64,000 nt of DNA from Betaproteobacteria bacterium (GCA_016713305.1 JADJPK010000018.1:1-64000), one strand, 5' to 3'. Positions 19,433 to 27,660 are shown, counted from the stretch's first letter. Made by a program: numbers and translations. The notes: generated by a model not told the origin, from the letters alone.

Positions 19433-19990
19433 ATGAACAAGGCTTTCACGAAGGAAACGGAGCAGGAGGAAGACGACGACGTCGAAGAGGCGTCGCCGCT
19501 GCCCGCCGGCACCAAGAACTACATCACGCCCGCCGGCTACAAGAGGCTCAAGGACGAGGCGCTGCACCTCCTGGACGAGGAACGCCCGGAACTGGTCAAG
19601 GTCGTCCAATGGGCCGCGTCGAACGGCGACCGTTCTGAGAACGCCGACTACATCTATGGCAAGCGGCGACTGCGCGAGATCGACCGGCGCATCCGGTTCC
19701 TCACTCGCCGGCTGGACAATGCGGAAGTGGTGGATCCCGCCACCCGGGAACCCACCGATCAGGTGTTCTTCGGCGCCACCGTCACGGTCGCCGATCAGAC
19801 CGGCGAGGAGAAGACTTACTCCATCGTGGGCATCGACGAGGCGGATGTGGCACGCGGGCGGATCAGCTGGATCTCGCCCCTCGCCCGCCAGCTGCTGAAA
19901 GTCAGAGAAGGCGACACGGTGGTGATCCGCACACCGGGCGGAGACGAAACGCTCGAGATCGTCGCCGTCGAGTACAGGGCCATCGACTGA
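19433..19990 (+). CDS. greB: Transcription elongation factor GreB
   Basis: A 185-residue factor that binds the RNA polymerase secondary channel and stimulates cleavage of backtracked RNA. The N-terminal coiled coil contains YITPAGYKRLKDEALHLLDE and the acidic tip region AASNGDRSENADYIYGKRRL, where the DxxSENADY residues coordinate the catalytic Mg. The C-terminal FKBP-like domain includes VFFGATVTVADQTGEE and ISWISPLARQLLKVREGDTV. YGKRRLREIDRRIRFL separates GreB from GreA. A Glu/Asp-rich N-terminal extension (TEQEEDDDVEE) precedes the domain. The start is ATG 19433; TTG 19421 is possible but too near its GGAG. Confidence 0.92.
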   Translation: MNKAFTKETEQEEDDDVEEASPLPAGTKNYITPAGYKRLKDEALHLLDEERPELVKVVQWAASNGDRSENADYIYGKRRLREIDRRIRFLTRRLDNAEVVDPATREPTDQVFFGATVTVADQTGEEKTYSIVGIDEADVARGRISWISPLARQLLKVREGDTVVIRTPGGDETLEIVAVEYRAID

Positions 19991-20019
19991 ACGGAACGAC
20001 GCTCCGAGGAGAATCCGGC

Positions 20020-20376
20020 ATGACCGAAGCGATCACCCTGTACCACAACCCGCGCTGCAGCAAGAGCCGCAGCGCACTCGCACTGCTCGAAGAGCGCGGC
20101 CTTTCACCCCGTATCGTGGAGTATCTGAGGACACCCCCCGATCGGAGCGAGATCGCCGCACTCGTCCGCAAGCTGGGCATTCCCGCGGAGCAGCTCGTTC
20201 GTACCGGCGAAGCGGTATTCAAGGAAAGCTACGCGGGCAGGACGCTCACCGACGCCCAGTGGATCGACGCCATGGCGGAGCACCCGATTCTCATCGAGCG
20301 GCCGATCGCCGTGGCGGGAGAGCGGGCGGTCGTGGGCCGGCCGCCGGAACGGGTACTGGAACTGCTCGGGACGTAG
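20020..20376 (+). CDS. arsC: Arsenate reductase (glutaredoxin type)
   Basis: A 118-residue ArsC-family protein. The N-terminal ITLYHNPRCSKSRSALALLE has the CSKSR motif with the catalytic Cys. The family regions IVEYLRTPP, RTGEAVFKE, HPILIERPIAV and VVGRPPERVLELL follow in order, the last with the conserved Arg residues. ArsC of this type reduces arsenate to arsenite with glutathione and glutaredoxin. No other ars gene is nearby, so a housekeeping YffB-like or general thiol role is possible. A good ribosome site (AGGAG) lies upstream. It follows greB by 29 bases on the same strand. Confidence 0.88.
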   Translation: MTEAITLYHNPRCSKSRSALALLEERGLSPRIVEYLRTPPDRSEIAALVRKLGIPAEQLVRTGEAVFKESYAGRTLTDAQWIDAMAEHPILIERPIAVAGERAVVGRPPERVLELLGT

Positions 20377-20429
20377 TCCGCCAGATCCGCCGCGCCGTCT
20401 TCCTCTTCCACCGGCGCGGAGGGCTCGCC

Positions 20430-21287
20430 TCAGCGCAGGGTCCGACCGCCGTCCCTGCCCCCCCGCCGGAATGCGATCCAGCCGGCCGCAGCGGCCACGG
20501 CCAGGAGCGGGAGTTCGCGTGGTTCGGGAATCGAGGGCAATGGGGGCGAGTCGATGACGGGAGGGAAGGGAACGATCGGTTCGCTCGTCTTCATGACCAG
20601 TGGGTCTCCGCCGAAGCGCTGGTTGGGGCCCATGTTGAAACTCACGTAGAGACCGACGATTCCCGTGATCCCGGGTCCGAAGACGGCCGCCGGGATTGCG
20701 TAGGGATAGGCGTTCTGCCTGATCGGCTCTATCACGGGCCCGATGGAACTGACCGCGGACAGCGGCAGCATCCACGTGGAGAATGCAGGAGCACTCATGT
20801 GGGCATTGGTCCAGAACGCGGCGAGGGAAACGTACTCTCCACCCGCGAAGCCGTCCGCAGCGACGGCGAAGCCGGAAAGTCCGACCGACATGTCGGCGAG
20901 CGCCAGCGTCGGTTGCGCGTACCCCGCACCGGCCAGGAGTAGATACTGACCGTTCGTGGTCGCACCGGTCGCGCCGCTCGTGATGCCCCAGTCTTTCCAG
21001 TACAGACCGAAGTCCAGGAGGTCGAATGAACCGTGGAACGTCGCCCCGGGGGCCCTGCCCGGGGCCGTGCCGCCGCCCGCCCCGAATGCGGCGAGGGGCT
21101 TCCCGGTGACCGCGTCCACGGGCGTATCCGGCGTGATACCCAGATTGGGCGTGGGAAAGATCGTCACCGGCGCAAGCGGTGTCGGGCCCGCTTCGGCGAC
21201 GGCACCCGCGAGCAGGAGCGTCACCCCGGAAAAGATGCTGAACGCCAGCGCGGCGATCCCGGGAAGAACTGAACTGATTTGTCTCAT
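20430..21287 (-). CDS. PEP-CTERM protein of unknown function
   Basis: 285 residues. The N-terminal signal peptide is IAALAFSIFSGVTLLLAGAVAEA (hydrophobic core within). The mature region starts GPTPLAPVTIFPTP and is rich in Gly, Ala and Pro, with a predicted beta character (YVSLAAFWTNAHMSAPAF). The tail IPEPRELPLLAVAAAAGWIA then FRRGGR is a PEP-CTERM sorting signal. It is therefore expected to be exported, cut by an exosortase, and placed on the surface or in the extracellular matrix. ATG 21287 is chosen for the signal peptide. The inverted repeat at 21486-21501, shared with the 6810 gene, lies about 200 bases upstream. No domain recognised. Confidence 0.75.
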   Translation of the reverse strand: MRQISSVLPGIAALAFSIFSGVTLLLAGAVAEAGPTPLAPVTIFPTPNLGITPDTPVDAVTGKPLAAFGAGGGTAPGRAPGATFHGSFDLLDFGLYWKDWGITSGATGATTNGQYLLLAGAGYAQPTLALADMSVGLSGFAVAADGFAGGEYVSLAAFWTNAHMSAPAFSTWMLPLSAVSSIGPVIEPIRQNAYPYAIPAAVFGPGITGIVGLYVSFNMGPNQRFGGDPLVMKTSEPIVPFPPVIDSPPLPSIPEPRELPLLAVAAAAGWIAFRRGGRDGGRTLR

Positions 21288-21485
21288 GCGTCGATCCCCT
21301 CGAGTGGCCCGGCAGGCAGCCGGCTCCGCGAGGCCGGATACGTTCGCGCTCGGTGAACGCTTCGCCTTCGTGGTCAGAGCCCGCGGCGATCTTCGTGAAG
21401 ACGCTTGTCCGGAAGAACCGACACCGGAGAATGCGCCCTGGCACCCTTTGAAATCGCGATCGTATGGTCCGCCCTGAAGCCGATC

Positions 21486-21501
21486 ATTGACAACTGTCAA
21501 T
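21486..21501. promoter_or_regulatory. Inverted repeat ATTGACA-AC-TGTCAAT upstream of a PEP-CTERM gene
   Basis: Perfect 7-base arms around AC. The central 14 bases are identical to those at 6655-6668. It lies between the terminator of the preceding gene and the start of the gene at 21287, so it is placed to control that gene. Confidence 0.5.
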
Positions 21502-21562
21502 TCGCGACGGGGTGGCTCGGCTCGACTGCGATCAAAGAAAGATCTGCCATTGCCGCGAGTCA

Positions 21563-21594
21563 AAGAAAAAAGCCCGTGCAAGCACGGGCTTTCT
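21563..21594 (-). terminator. Rho-independent terminator of the nidogen-domain gene
   Basis: On the minus strand the stem AAGCCCGTGC / GCACGGGCTT is followed by TTTTTCTTTG. It lies 22 bases after the stop of the leftward PEP-CTERM gene that ends at 21617. It has the standard stem plus T tract. Confidence 0.85.
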
Positions 21595-21616
21595 CGCTGC
21601 GTGAGGCGCTGCGCGA

Positions 21617-22921
21617 TCAGGCGCGGCGTTGCATCCGGCGGCTGGCGTGGCCGACGACCAGCAGGCCCAGGCCCAGCAACGCCCAGGTTTCGGGTTCGGG
21701 CACTGCGGCCGTGATGGGCACCTGCCGCATGCTGACCACACCCGAGCCGTCGAACGTGAGACCGGTCACGAACGCGCTGGTGTTCTCGGGGTCCAGGTTG
21801 GCATCCACTTCGATGCCAAGGATGCGGACCCGCGTCTGCCCGGTGGCGAACAGGTGTTCGACGCCTGCCTGCAGCACTTCGCCGCTGTTGACCCACTCGG
21901 TACCGTTCCACAGCCACAGTTCGAAGACGTTGTCCCCGACGGTAGGGAGCAGGATGGAGGTGATGGCGGGACCGCTGTCGACGATGTAGTCGTAGCCGAC
22001 CGCCACCAGCGGATCGATGAAGATGCGCTGGCCGGACTCGATGTTGAACTGGAAGCTCCAGCCATCCTCGTTCACGACAGGAAGCAACGGATTCGAGGGC
22101 GTGGAGCCGTCGGGAAGGCTGCCGTTGCGCACGGCGAAAGTCCACAGTCCGGGGCTGTCCGCGGCCACGTTACTGGTGTTCTGCAACTCCAGCACGGCGT
22201 CGGTGCGGGAACCCGGCAGCGTGAAGAAGTGGATGCCGTCGCCGGCATCGAACCCCGCCTGGGCCGGGATGCCGCCGAGGCCGCCCGAGCCTTCGCTGGC
22301 GTCGCCGGTGGTCCACTGCAGGGTCTTGTAGCGGAAGTCGATGTCGAAATTGCCTTCGCCGGTATCCCCGCGATTGCGCAGGACGAGCTGGAAGTCGTTG
22401 CGCAGTTCGTTGTGACCCGAGTAGTAGCCGACCTTGTCCCAGGTGACCACGACCGTGTTCTCGTTGGGCGAATGCACCCATACGATGTTGCTGTCGTCAC
22501 CGGGATCGGCCGACGTGTCCACGTCGCCCCAGTAGGGAGCGATGATGCCCATGGTCGGCGCCACCGCCGCCATCAGCGTGGGCACCTCTTCTCCGCCACC
22601 TTCTCCACCTCCCTCTTCCCCGCCGCCGATGGGGACGTTCAGAGGGAAAGGTTCGGGCGTGAAATTGCCGTAGGCCTGGCCGAAGGTGATGTTGCCGTTG
22701 TTGTTGACGAAGAAGGTGGTGTGGGTCTGGCCGAAGAAGTTGACGGCGAAGGGCAGCGTCAGCTCGTTCGTCGAAGAGTCGTCGTTGCGGAAGAGGAACT
22801 CGGTGCCGTAGTCCCGGACACCGCCGAACCCGGACAGCAGGTCGACAGCCTGGGCAGGCGCCATCGCGGCGATCCCGACCCCGGCTGCCAGAACTGCGCC
22901 GGCAAGGCGCTTCTGACTCAT
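21617..22921 (-). CDS. Nidogen-like domain PEP-CTERM protein
   Basis: 434 residues. A signal peptide (AVLAAGVGIAAMAPAQA) leads into a NIDO-type domain: LPFAVNFFGQTHTTFFVNNN, GNITFGQAYGNFTPEPFP, IIAPYWGDVDT, and VVVTWDKVGYYSGHNELRND with FQLVLRNRG. Nidogen-like domains occur in extracellular adhesive proteins. A short low-complexity Gly/Glu insert (GGGEEGGGEGGGEE) interrupts the domain near residue 105. The end, VPEPETWALLGLGLLVVGHA then SRRMQRR, is a PEP-CTERM sorting signal. It should be exported and anchored or released by an exosortase. Its own terminator follows. The shared TTGACA repeat is not present upstream of this gene. Confidence 0.85.
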   Translation of the reverse strand: MSQKRLAGAVLAAGVGIAAMAPAQAVDLLSGFGGVRDYGTEFLFRNDDSSTNELTLPFAVNFFGQTHTTFFVNNNGNITFGQAYGNFTPEPFPLNVPIGGGEEGGGEGGGEEVPTLMAAVAPTMGIIAPYWGDVDTSADPGDDSNIVWVHSPNENTVVVTWDKVGYYSGHNELRNDFQLVLRNRGDTGEGNFDIDFRYKTLQWTTGDASEGSGGLGGIPAQAGFDAGDGIHFFTLPGSRTDAVLELQNTSNVAADSPGLWTFAVRNGSLPDGSTPSNPLLPVVNEDGWSFQFNIESGQRIFIDPLVAVGYDYIVDSGPAITSILLPTVGDNVFELWLWNGTEWVNSGEVLQAGVEHLFATGQTRVRILGIEVDANLDPENTSAFVTGLTFDGSGVVSMRQVPITAAVPEPETWALLGLGLLVVGHASRRMQRRA

Positions 22922-23058
22922 GTTTTGGTCTCCATGTAGCGTGTATCGGTGCTTTTCAGCCCCACGGGAAACCTAACACTCGTTAGATTTGTCGGCAACC
23001 CCGAAACACGGACCGGACGCAAAAAAATGCTGCGGCGCAGTTCGACTCGAGGCGCGGT

Positions 23059-24774
23059 TCAGTGGGTCAGCGCCAGACCCGGGTTGTCCTGCTCCCCGAC
23101 GACCTCCGGGCGGAGAGGGTCTGGAACAGGAAGCGCCTGACGGTCGCGCAAGTACGCCTCGACGACTTCCCAGACAGGCTCCCCGGTGGCGCCTTCGGCC
23201 ACGGGCGCCCATCCCGCCACCCTGTAAGTCCGTTGCGCATCGAGCGGCTCGCCACCCAGACGAAGATGATCGATGCGCTTCCCCCGTTCGGCACGGGGCG
23301 CGATGGAAAAGCGCAGCCCGCCCACCCGGACCATGTCGCCGCCCTGCTGGTAGTACGGATCTGGATGGAACAGATTGTCGGCCACGTCTTCGAGAATGGT
23401 CTTGATCTGCTCCCCTGTGAGAGAGGACAGCGTGACATGCGGATAGGTGATGGCCGTGTGGGCCATCAGGTCCTCCATCGTGATCGTTTCGCCGGGCAGG
23501 AGCGTCGGACCCCAGCGGAATCCGGGCGAGAATGCGATCTCGGCGCCCTTCACTTCCATCAGGGCATCGAGGATGAGCTGGTCGAAAGTGCCGGAGAAGT
23601 TGCCGCGCCGGTACAGCACCCCTTCCGTTCTTGCCAGGGGCCGGGCAAGCCGGGAGACGAACGGTGCGCGCAGCCCGTCGATGAGCGCCTGCATGCCGGG
23701 TTCGGGCGGGAGAAGGTCCGCAAAGACAGGCAGAAGCCGGTAGCGGTAATCGGCAAGCCTGCCCTTGCGAACGTCGAGGTCCAGCACGCCCACGAACTTG
23801 CCGTTGCAGCCCGCATTGGTGACCAGGGTGCGGCCACCGCGGTTCGAGATCTCGAGCGCGGCGGGAATGCCGTCGTGCGTGTGCCCGCCGAGGATGGCCG
23901 TGATGCCGCTCACGCGGCTGGCGAGTTTCAGATCCACGTCGGCGCCGTTGTGGGAAAGCAGCAGGACGATCGCGGCCCCCGCCGCCCGCGCGGAATCCAC
24001 ACTTTTCTGCAGGTTCTCCTCCTGGATGCCGAAGGTCCAGTCCGGAACAAGATGCGACGGATTGGCGATGGGCGTATAGGGAAAGGCCTGTCCCACGACC
24101 GCGATGCGCGTGCCCTGAACTTCCTTGATGACGTAGGGCGAAAACACCTCGTCGCCGAAATCGGCCGTGCGGACGTTCTGCGCGACGAAATCGATCCTGC
24201 CCGCGAGCGGGCCGTCGACCAGTTCCCGCACCCTTTCCGCGCCATAGGTGAACTCCCAGTGACCGGTCATCACGTCGACACCGAGCTGGACGCTCGCCCG
24301 GGCCATGTCCTCGCCACGCGTCCATAGCGCCGTGGCCGAACCCTGCCAGGTGTCGCCTCCGTCCAGCAGAAGAGCACCCGGGCGGTCCGCGCGCAGCCGT
24401 TGCAGAAGCGTCGCCAGGTGGGCGTAGCCGCCGACGCGACCGAAGCGTCGTGCGGCGAATTCGAAGTCGAGATGGGTGAAGGCGTGTGCCTGCCGGGAAT
24501 GGGCAGGAATGCCGAAGTGCCGCAGGAGCGCCTCGCCCACCAGATGGGGCGGCCTGCCTCGTGCAGGGCCTACGCCCAGGTTCGCACGGGGCTCGCGGAA
24601 CCGAGCGGGCAGAAGCTGGGGGTGGCTGTCCGTGATGTGCAGCACGCTAGCATTGCAGAAGGGCGGAACCGCGTAGAAGCCGGCATCGTCCCCCTGTGCC
24701 GCCGCGCGGGCGTCGAGCCGAAGGCCGGAGGCGGCTCCGGCCGCGAGCACCTGCAGGAACTCGCGGCGCCTCAT
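23059..24774 (-). CDS. soxB: Thiosulfohydrolase SoxB
   Basis: A 571-residue dimanganese hydrolase that removes sulfate from the SoxY-bound S-sulfonate in periplasmic thiosulfate oxidation. A Tat signal (MRRREFLQVLAAGAASGL) begins the protein. Metallophosphatase motifs are LHITDSHPQLLPARF, LLLDGGDTWQGSATALWTRG, GHWEFTYGAERV, LLLSHNGADVDL and ILGGHTHDGIP. The regions NLGVGPARGRPPHLVGEALL and WRFGWGP-like GFRWGPTLLPGETITMEDLM are specific to SoxB rather than ordinary 5'-nucleotidases. It is the last gene of soxYZAXB, 10 bases after soxX. Confidence 0.93.
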   Translation of the reverse strand: MRRREFLQVLAAGAASGLRLDARAAAQGDDAGFYAVPPFCNASVLHITDSHPQLLPARFREPRANLGVGPARGRPPHLVGEALLRHFGIPAHSRQAHAFTHLDFEFAARRFGRVGGYAHLATLLQRLRADRPGALLLDGGDTWQGSATALWTRGEDMARASVQLGVDVMTGHWEFTYGAERVRELVDGPLAGRIDFVAQNVRTADFGDEVFSPYVIKEVQGTRIAVVGQAFPYTPIANPSHLVPDWTFGIQEENLQKSVDSARAAGAAIVLLLSHNGADVDLKLASRVSGITAILGGHTHDGIPAALEISNRGGRTLVTNAGCNGKFVGVLDLDVRKGRLADYRYRLLPVFADLLPPEPGMQALIDGLRAPFVSRLARPLARTEGVLYRRGNFSGTFDQLILDALMEVKGAEIAFSPGFRWGPTLLPGETITMEDLMAHTAITYPHVTLSSLTGEQIKTILEDVADNLFHPDPYYQQGGDMVRVGGLRFSIAPRAERGKRIDHLRLGGEPLDAQRTYRVAGWAPVAEGATGEPVWEVVEAYLRDRQALPVPDPLRPEVVGEQDNPGLALTH

Positions 24775-24784
24775 TCGATGCGGG

Positions 24785-25387
24785 TCATCGGTTCACCGGC
24801 GATTCCGGATCGAGCAGGAAAGCGACGGCGTCGGCAATCTCCTCGGGCGTGAGCCAGCCGTTGTGCCCGAAGCGGGGCATGCTGGTGCAGGGAAAGTAGG
24901 CCTGCGGGTTGAAGATCTTACGGTAGGTGTAACGCTGTGCCTCCGGCGAATGGCCGTGGCGATTTCCATAACCGGTAAGAATCGGTCCCAGGTTGCCTGC
25001 CGACACTTCCGTGGGCGCCAGCACATGGCACGCATAGCAGTTGCCGCCCTTGCGCCTGCCGGGCGGGTCGGGCTGGATGCGTCCGATATGCCCGCCCGTG
25101 CCGATGCCGGCCAGCTTTTCTCCGGCGCGCCAGTCTCCCATCAGCCGGCCGCTCTCCGGATAGCGGAAGCTTTCGCTTTCGGATTTCGCGATCTCTTCGG
25201 CCACGCCGGCCGGCGGGCGGTTGCGGTACCGGCTGCAAAGCGCCTGGACACGGTCCTGCTCCAGACGCGTTCGCCATTCTTCGGGAGTTGCGCGCGGATG
25301 GGATTGGCGGAGCACCGATTCGGCGTCGGCCGCGAGAACGGTGCCGGAGAGGGCGGTGAAGACCAGGGCGGCCAGCAGTCTCGTCAT
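24785..25387 (-). CDS. soxX: Sulfur-oxidation cytochrome SoxX
   Basis: A 200-residue periplasmic c-type cytochrome, the partner of SoxA in the enzyme that oxidatively couples thiosulfate to SoxY. The signal peptide is LLAALVFTALSGTVLAA. The haem motif CYACH occurs in RRKGGNCYACHVLAP, and the distal Met ligand is expected in TSMPRFGHNGWL. At 200 residues it is longer than the minimal SoxX (about 120-150), with an extra N-terminal region (SYRNRPPAG context). Its start overlaps the soxA stop by four bases, consistent with coupled expression of the SoxXA complex. Confidence 0.92.
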   Translation of the reverse strand: MTRLLAALVFTALSGTVLAADAESVLRQSHPRATPEEWRTRLEQDRVQALCSRYRNRPPAGVAEEIAKSESESFRYPESGRLMGDWRAGEKLAGIGTGGHIGRIQPDPPGRRKGGNCYACHVLAPTEVSAGNLGPILTGYGNRHGHSPEAQRYTYRKIFNPQAYFPCTSMPRFGHNGWLTPEEIADAVAFLLDPESPVNR

Positions 25388-26214
25388 CGCTTGATCCCCG
25401 GCGCCTGCATCACGCCGCCGTTGGCCTGATGCTGCAGATAGAGCTCCAGCGCGATGACGGCCTCGGAGGCGAATTCCGGCTCCGGATGGCGCATCTGCCG
25501 GATGCAGTCAACCAGACGGCGTTCCATGGTCCACACGGCACTCTGGGAAACCCGGTAGGCGGGCCAGACCGTCATGGAAACCCGGGCGCTCGCCGCGTCC
25601 GTGAAGTTGGGGAGTTCCTGCAGGCGGATTCGCCGGTCGTCCTGTGCGTGGCAGGTCGCGCACGCGAAATCGAGGGGGCCGGACCGCCGGAAGAAGAGTT
25701 CCTCGCCGATGGCGAGCAGTTCGGCTTCGCGCGGATGCGTCGCGGCTGCCTCGATGCGGCGGCCCCGGGACTGGCCGGCGACGAACGTGACCAGCGCCTC
25801 GACGTCGGAACCGGCCCTGTACCAGCCCTCTTGGGCCTCCTGCCGGGAAAAGCCCTGCAGTTCGACCATGCACGTGACGATGCGGGATTCCGCATCCTCG
25901 ATGCGGTCCGTATCCGCAAAATAGCGCGGAAGCGCCGCATAGGCCCCCTCGACGACGCCCGGGCCCTGCCCCAGATCGCAGCGCTCCAGCGACACGTTGC
26001 GAGGGCCGCGCGCGGTCTGCCAGAGCTCGGCGCCTTTCAGCTCGGTCAGCTCCGCTGGGTTGTCATCCTCCAGCATCTGCCGGTAGCGGGCGATCTCCTC
26101 GCTGGCGGAACGTTCCTGCCCGGTCACCGACGAAGGCAGCGCGAGCGCAAGCCCCGAGAGAGCTGCCGCCACCGCCATCGCCCGCCACGTACCGGAGTTC
26201 TCGTGCCATTGCAT
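25384..26214 (-). CDS. soxA: Sulfur-oxidation cytochrome SoxA, apparently monohaem
   Basis: A 276-residue periplasmic cytochrome that forms the active site of SoxXA. A signal peptide is visible (MAVAAALSGLALALPSS). The C-terminal haem motif CATCH lies in GPLDFACATCHAQDDRR. The active-site cysteine, which carries the cysteine persulfide and ligates haem, is in ERRLVDCIRQMRHPEP. The position of the first haem of dihaem SoxA reads SLERCDLGQGPGVV, with no CxxCH, so this is a monohaem type; the remaining Cys probably pairs with the Cys in IVTCMVELQG as a disulfide. Its stop overlaps the soxX start. Confidence 0.92.
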   Translation of the reverse strand: MQWHENSGTWRAMAVAAALSGLALALPSSVTGQERSASEEIARYRQMLEDDNPAELTELKGAELWQTARGPRNVSLERCDLGQGPGVVEGAYAALPRYFADTDRIEDAESRIVTCMVELQGFSRQEAQEGWYRAGSDVEALVTFVAGQSRGRRIEAAATHPREAELLAIGEELFFRRSGPLDFACATCHAQDDRRIRLQELPNFTDAASARVSMTVWPAYRVSQSAVWTMERRLVDCIRQMRHPEPEFASEAVIALELYLQHQANGGVMQAPGIKR

Positions 26215-26261
26215 TCGTGTTGCCTCTCACGAACTGCGCGTCGGGGCCGTGCTCCCGCCGC

Positions 26262-26573
26262 TCAGGAGATCAGGACTTCGTCGGACCGGGAGTCGCCCTT
26301 GTTGTCCCGCCACGACACCTTGAGGATCTCGCCCTTGGCGCCCCCCTTGAACTTGAATCCGACGAACGGATTGGCCGATACGGCCGGTCCGAATTGCGCG
26401 GTCAGCACGACCCTGCCCTGGTGCATCACGGTGACGTTCTGGATGAAATGGGCCGGCACCGTCTCGCCCTTGTCGTTCTTGCGCTGGCCGGTTTCCATGA
26501 TGTGACTCATGAGGATCTTCACCTCCGTGGAGTCGCCCTCCGTCCGCGCTCGCACCTTCATCGGATTGCCCAT
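26262..26573 (-). CDS. soxZ: Sulfur carrier complex subunit SoxZ
   Basis: A 103-residue immunoglobulin-like protein that pairs with SoxY in the periplasm and presents its swinging arm. Family segments are MKVRARTEGDSTEVKILMSH, METGQRKNDKGETVPAHFIQ and FKFKGGAKGEILKVSW. It has no signal peptide, as expected, because it is exported bound to SoxY. ATG 26573 is chosen over the longer frame because GGAGG lies seven bases before it; the upstream extension overlaps soxY. It follows soxY by 10 bases. Confidence 0.92.
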   Translation of the reverse strand: MGNPMKVRARTEGDSTEVKILMSHIMETGQRKNDKGETVPAHFIQNVTVMHQGRVVLTAQFGPAVSANPFVGFKFKGGAKGEILKVSWRDNKGDSRSDEVLIS

Positions 26574-26583
26574 CGCCGCCTCC

Positions 26584-27042
26584 TCAGCCTCCGCAACCAC
26601 CCAGGGTGATCTTCACTTCCTTGACGGCATGGACGAAGCGGCCGCCGGAGCGTGCAACGACATACACGTTGGATGTCTGTGCCATCTTGATTCGCGTGCT
26701 GACCTCGGGCGCCGTGCCGGGGGGAAACGAGAACAGGGCAGCCAGTGTGTTCGGATTCTTTTCCACGAGGATCGCGAGAGCGTCCGTGTCGGGTGCCCGG
26801 CTCACGGCGGCGATCGGCACTACGGCGCCGTGCTCCGCCAGTTCAGGAGCCGTGATCACCACCGATCCGGCGGAACTCGCGGCGCCTCCGCCCAATGCCT
26901 TGAGCACGTCCTCCACGCTTTTCGCCTCGAAGGCGATGCGGTTCCATTCGTCCGCCCGGGCGGCGGGAATCCAGCCCGCGGCGGCCAGGGCCGCGGCGAG
27001 TCCCGCGAAACTGCCGTCCCGCAGGAAGTCACGTCTGTTCAT
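26584..27042 (-). CDS. soxY: Sulfur carrier protein SoxY
   Basis: A 152-residue carrier whose C-terminal cysteine bears the sulfur intermediates of thiosulfate oxidation. The C-terminus ITLGGCGG is the diagnostic swinging arm with the substrate Cys. The N-terminus is a Tat signal (MNRRDFLRDGSFAGLAAALA). The domain includes SVVITAPELAEHGAVVPIAA and PEVSTRIKMAQTSNVYVVAR. It is the first gene of the leftward soxYZAXB run; the promoter must lie in the 600-base region upstream. No soxC, soxD, soxR or soxV is in the window. Confidence 0.93.
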   Translation of the reverse strand: MNRRDFLRDGSFAGLAAALAAAGWIPAARADEWNRIAFEAKSVEDVLKALGGGAASSAGSVVITAPELAEHGAVVPIAAVSRAPDTDALAILVEKNPNTLAALFSFPPGTAPEVSTRIKMAQTSNVYVVARSGGRFVHAVKEVKITLGGCGG

Positions 27043-27660
27043 CGGCGTTCGCCTCCGGGTTGTACGGGAGTACCGGTCTTGACGGCCGGCGAGACGTTCG
27101 ACGCCTCCCGGGACTCATGGTTTCCATTCACCCGGGTAACGGGTGCGCGGCCGAACGGACGACGTCCGGCGACGGGCGGCAATGATACCGTGCGTCCGGC
27201 ACCCGCCCTCGCCCCGATACCTCCGATCCCGCGCGCGGACGGCGGAGGCCGGTGTGCTTGCATTTCATGCGTCGAGTCCGTAACTTTGAACCACTAGACG
27301 ATGTACACGGGGGAAGTGGGATGATGGCCAGCGCTTGCCGCGACCATGCCGGAATGCGTCAACGGAAGAACGCACGGCAGCTGCCGGGTTTCTTGCCTCG
27401 CCTGCACGGAAGGAATGGACGGTCGGCATGCAGGACCCTGAAGGCAAACCCGTGTACGCTCCGGTGTTCCGCAGAGCAGGAGCGCGCCTTGCCTCATGCC
27501 CGATGTGCTGTGCCCCCGGGCGGTCTGGATCGCAATTCCGCGGGGGCGGGAGCCATCGATTCTGCCGCGTTGCCGCAACTTACCGGCGCCGCGCGCAGTC
27601 AGACTCTCGCCCTGCCCGTCCCGCACCAGCAACACGTTTCAAGAGGGAGACCCTGAGTCC
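27043..27660. other. 618-base intergenic region upstream of soxY and the divergent hypothetical gene
   Basis: It should contain the sox promoter. I see one inverted repeat (27129-27145) and no convincing coding sequence; open frames here lack ribosome sites and family character. A short string near 27285 on the minus strand recalls a tRNA D-arm, but no acceptor or T arm accompanies it. Confidence 0.5.
27129..27145. promoter_or_regulatory. Inverted repeat CACCCG-N5-CGGGTG upstream of soxY
   Basis: Perfect 6-base arms with a 5-base spacer, about 90 bases before the soxY start. The position suits an operator of the sox operon, but a repeat of this length can occur by chance and no second copy was seen. 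Confidence 0.25.

Larger units (their letters stand above)
21288..21616. other. Intergenic region between two PEP-CTERM genes
   Basis: These 329 bases hold the terminator of the upstream PEP-CTERM gene (21563-21594), the inverted repeat at 21486-21501 and the promoter region of the gene ending at 20430. I see no coding sequence and no confident promoter boxes. Confidence 0.6.

Noticed and set aside
22970..23045. CTAAC-N4-GTTAG repeat and a weak hairpin plus T run after soxB
   Set aside because: The repeat differs from the TTGACA motif and the hairpin stem is only about five bases, so neither a shared operator nor a terminator can be claimed.
27262..27310. tRNA-like string on the minus strand (TCGTCTAGTGGTTCAAA)
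   Set aside because: It resembles a tRNA D-arm but no acceptor, anticodon or T arm can be paired around it.
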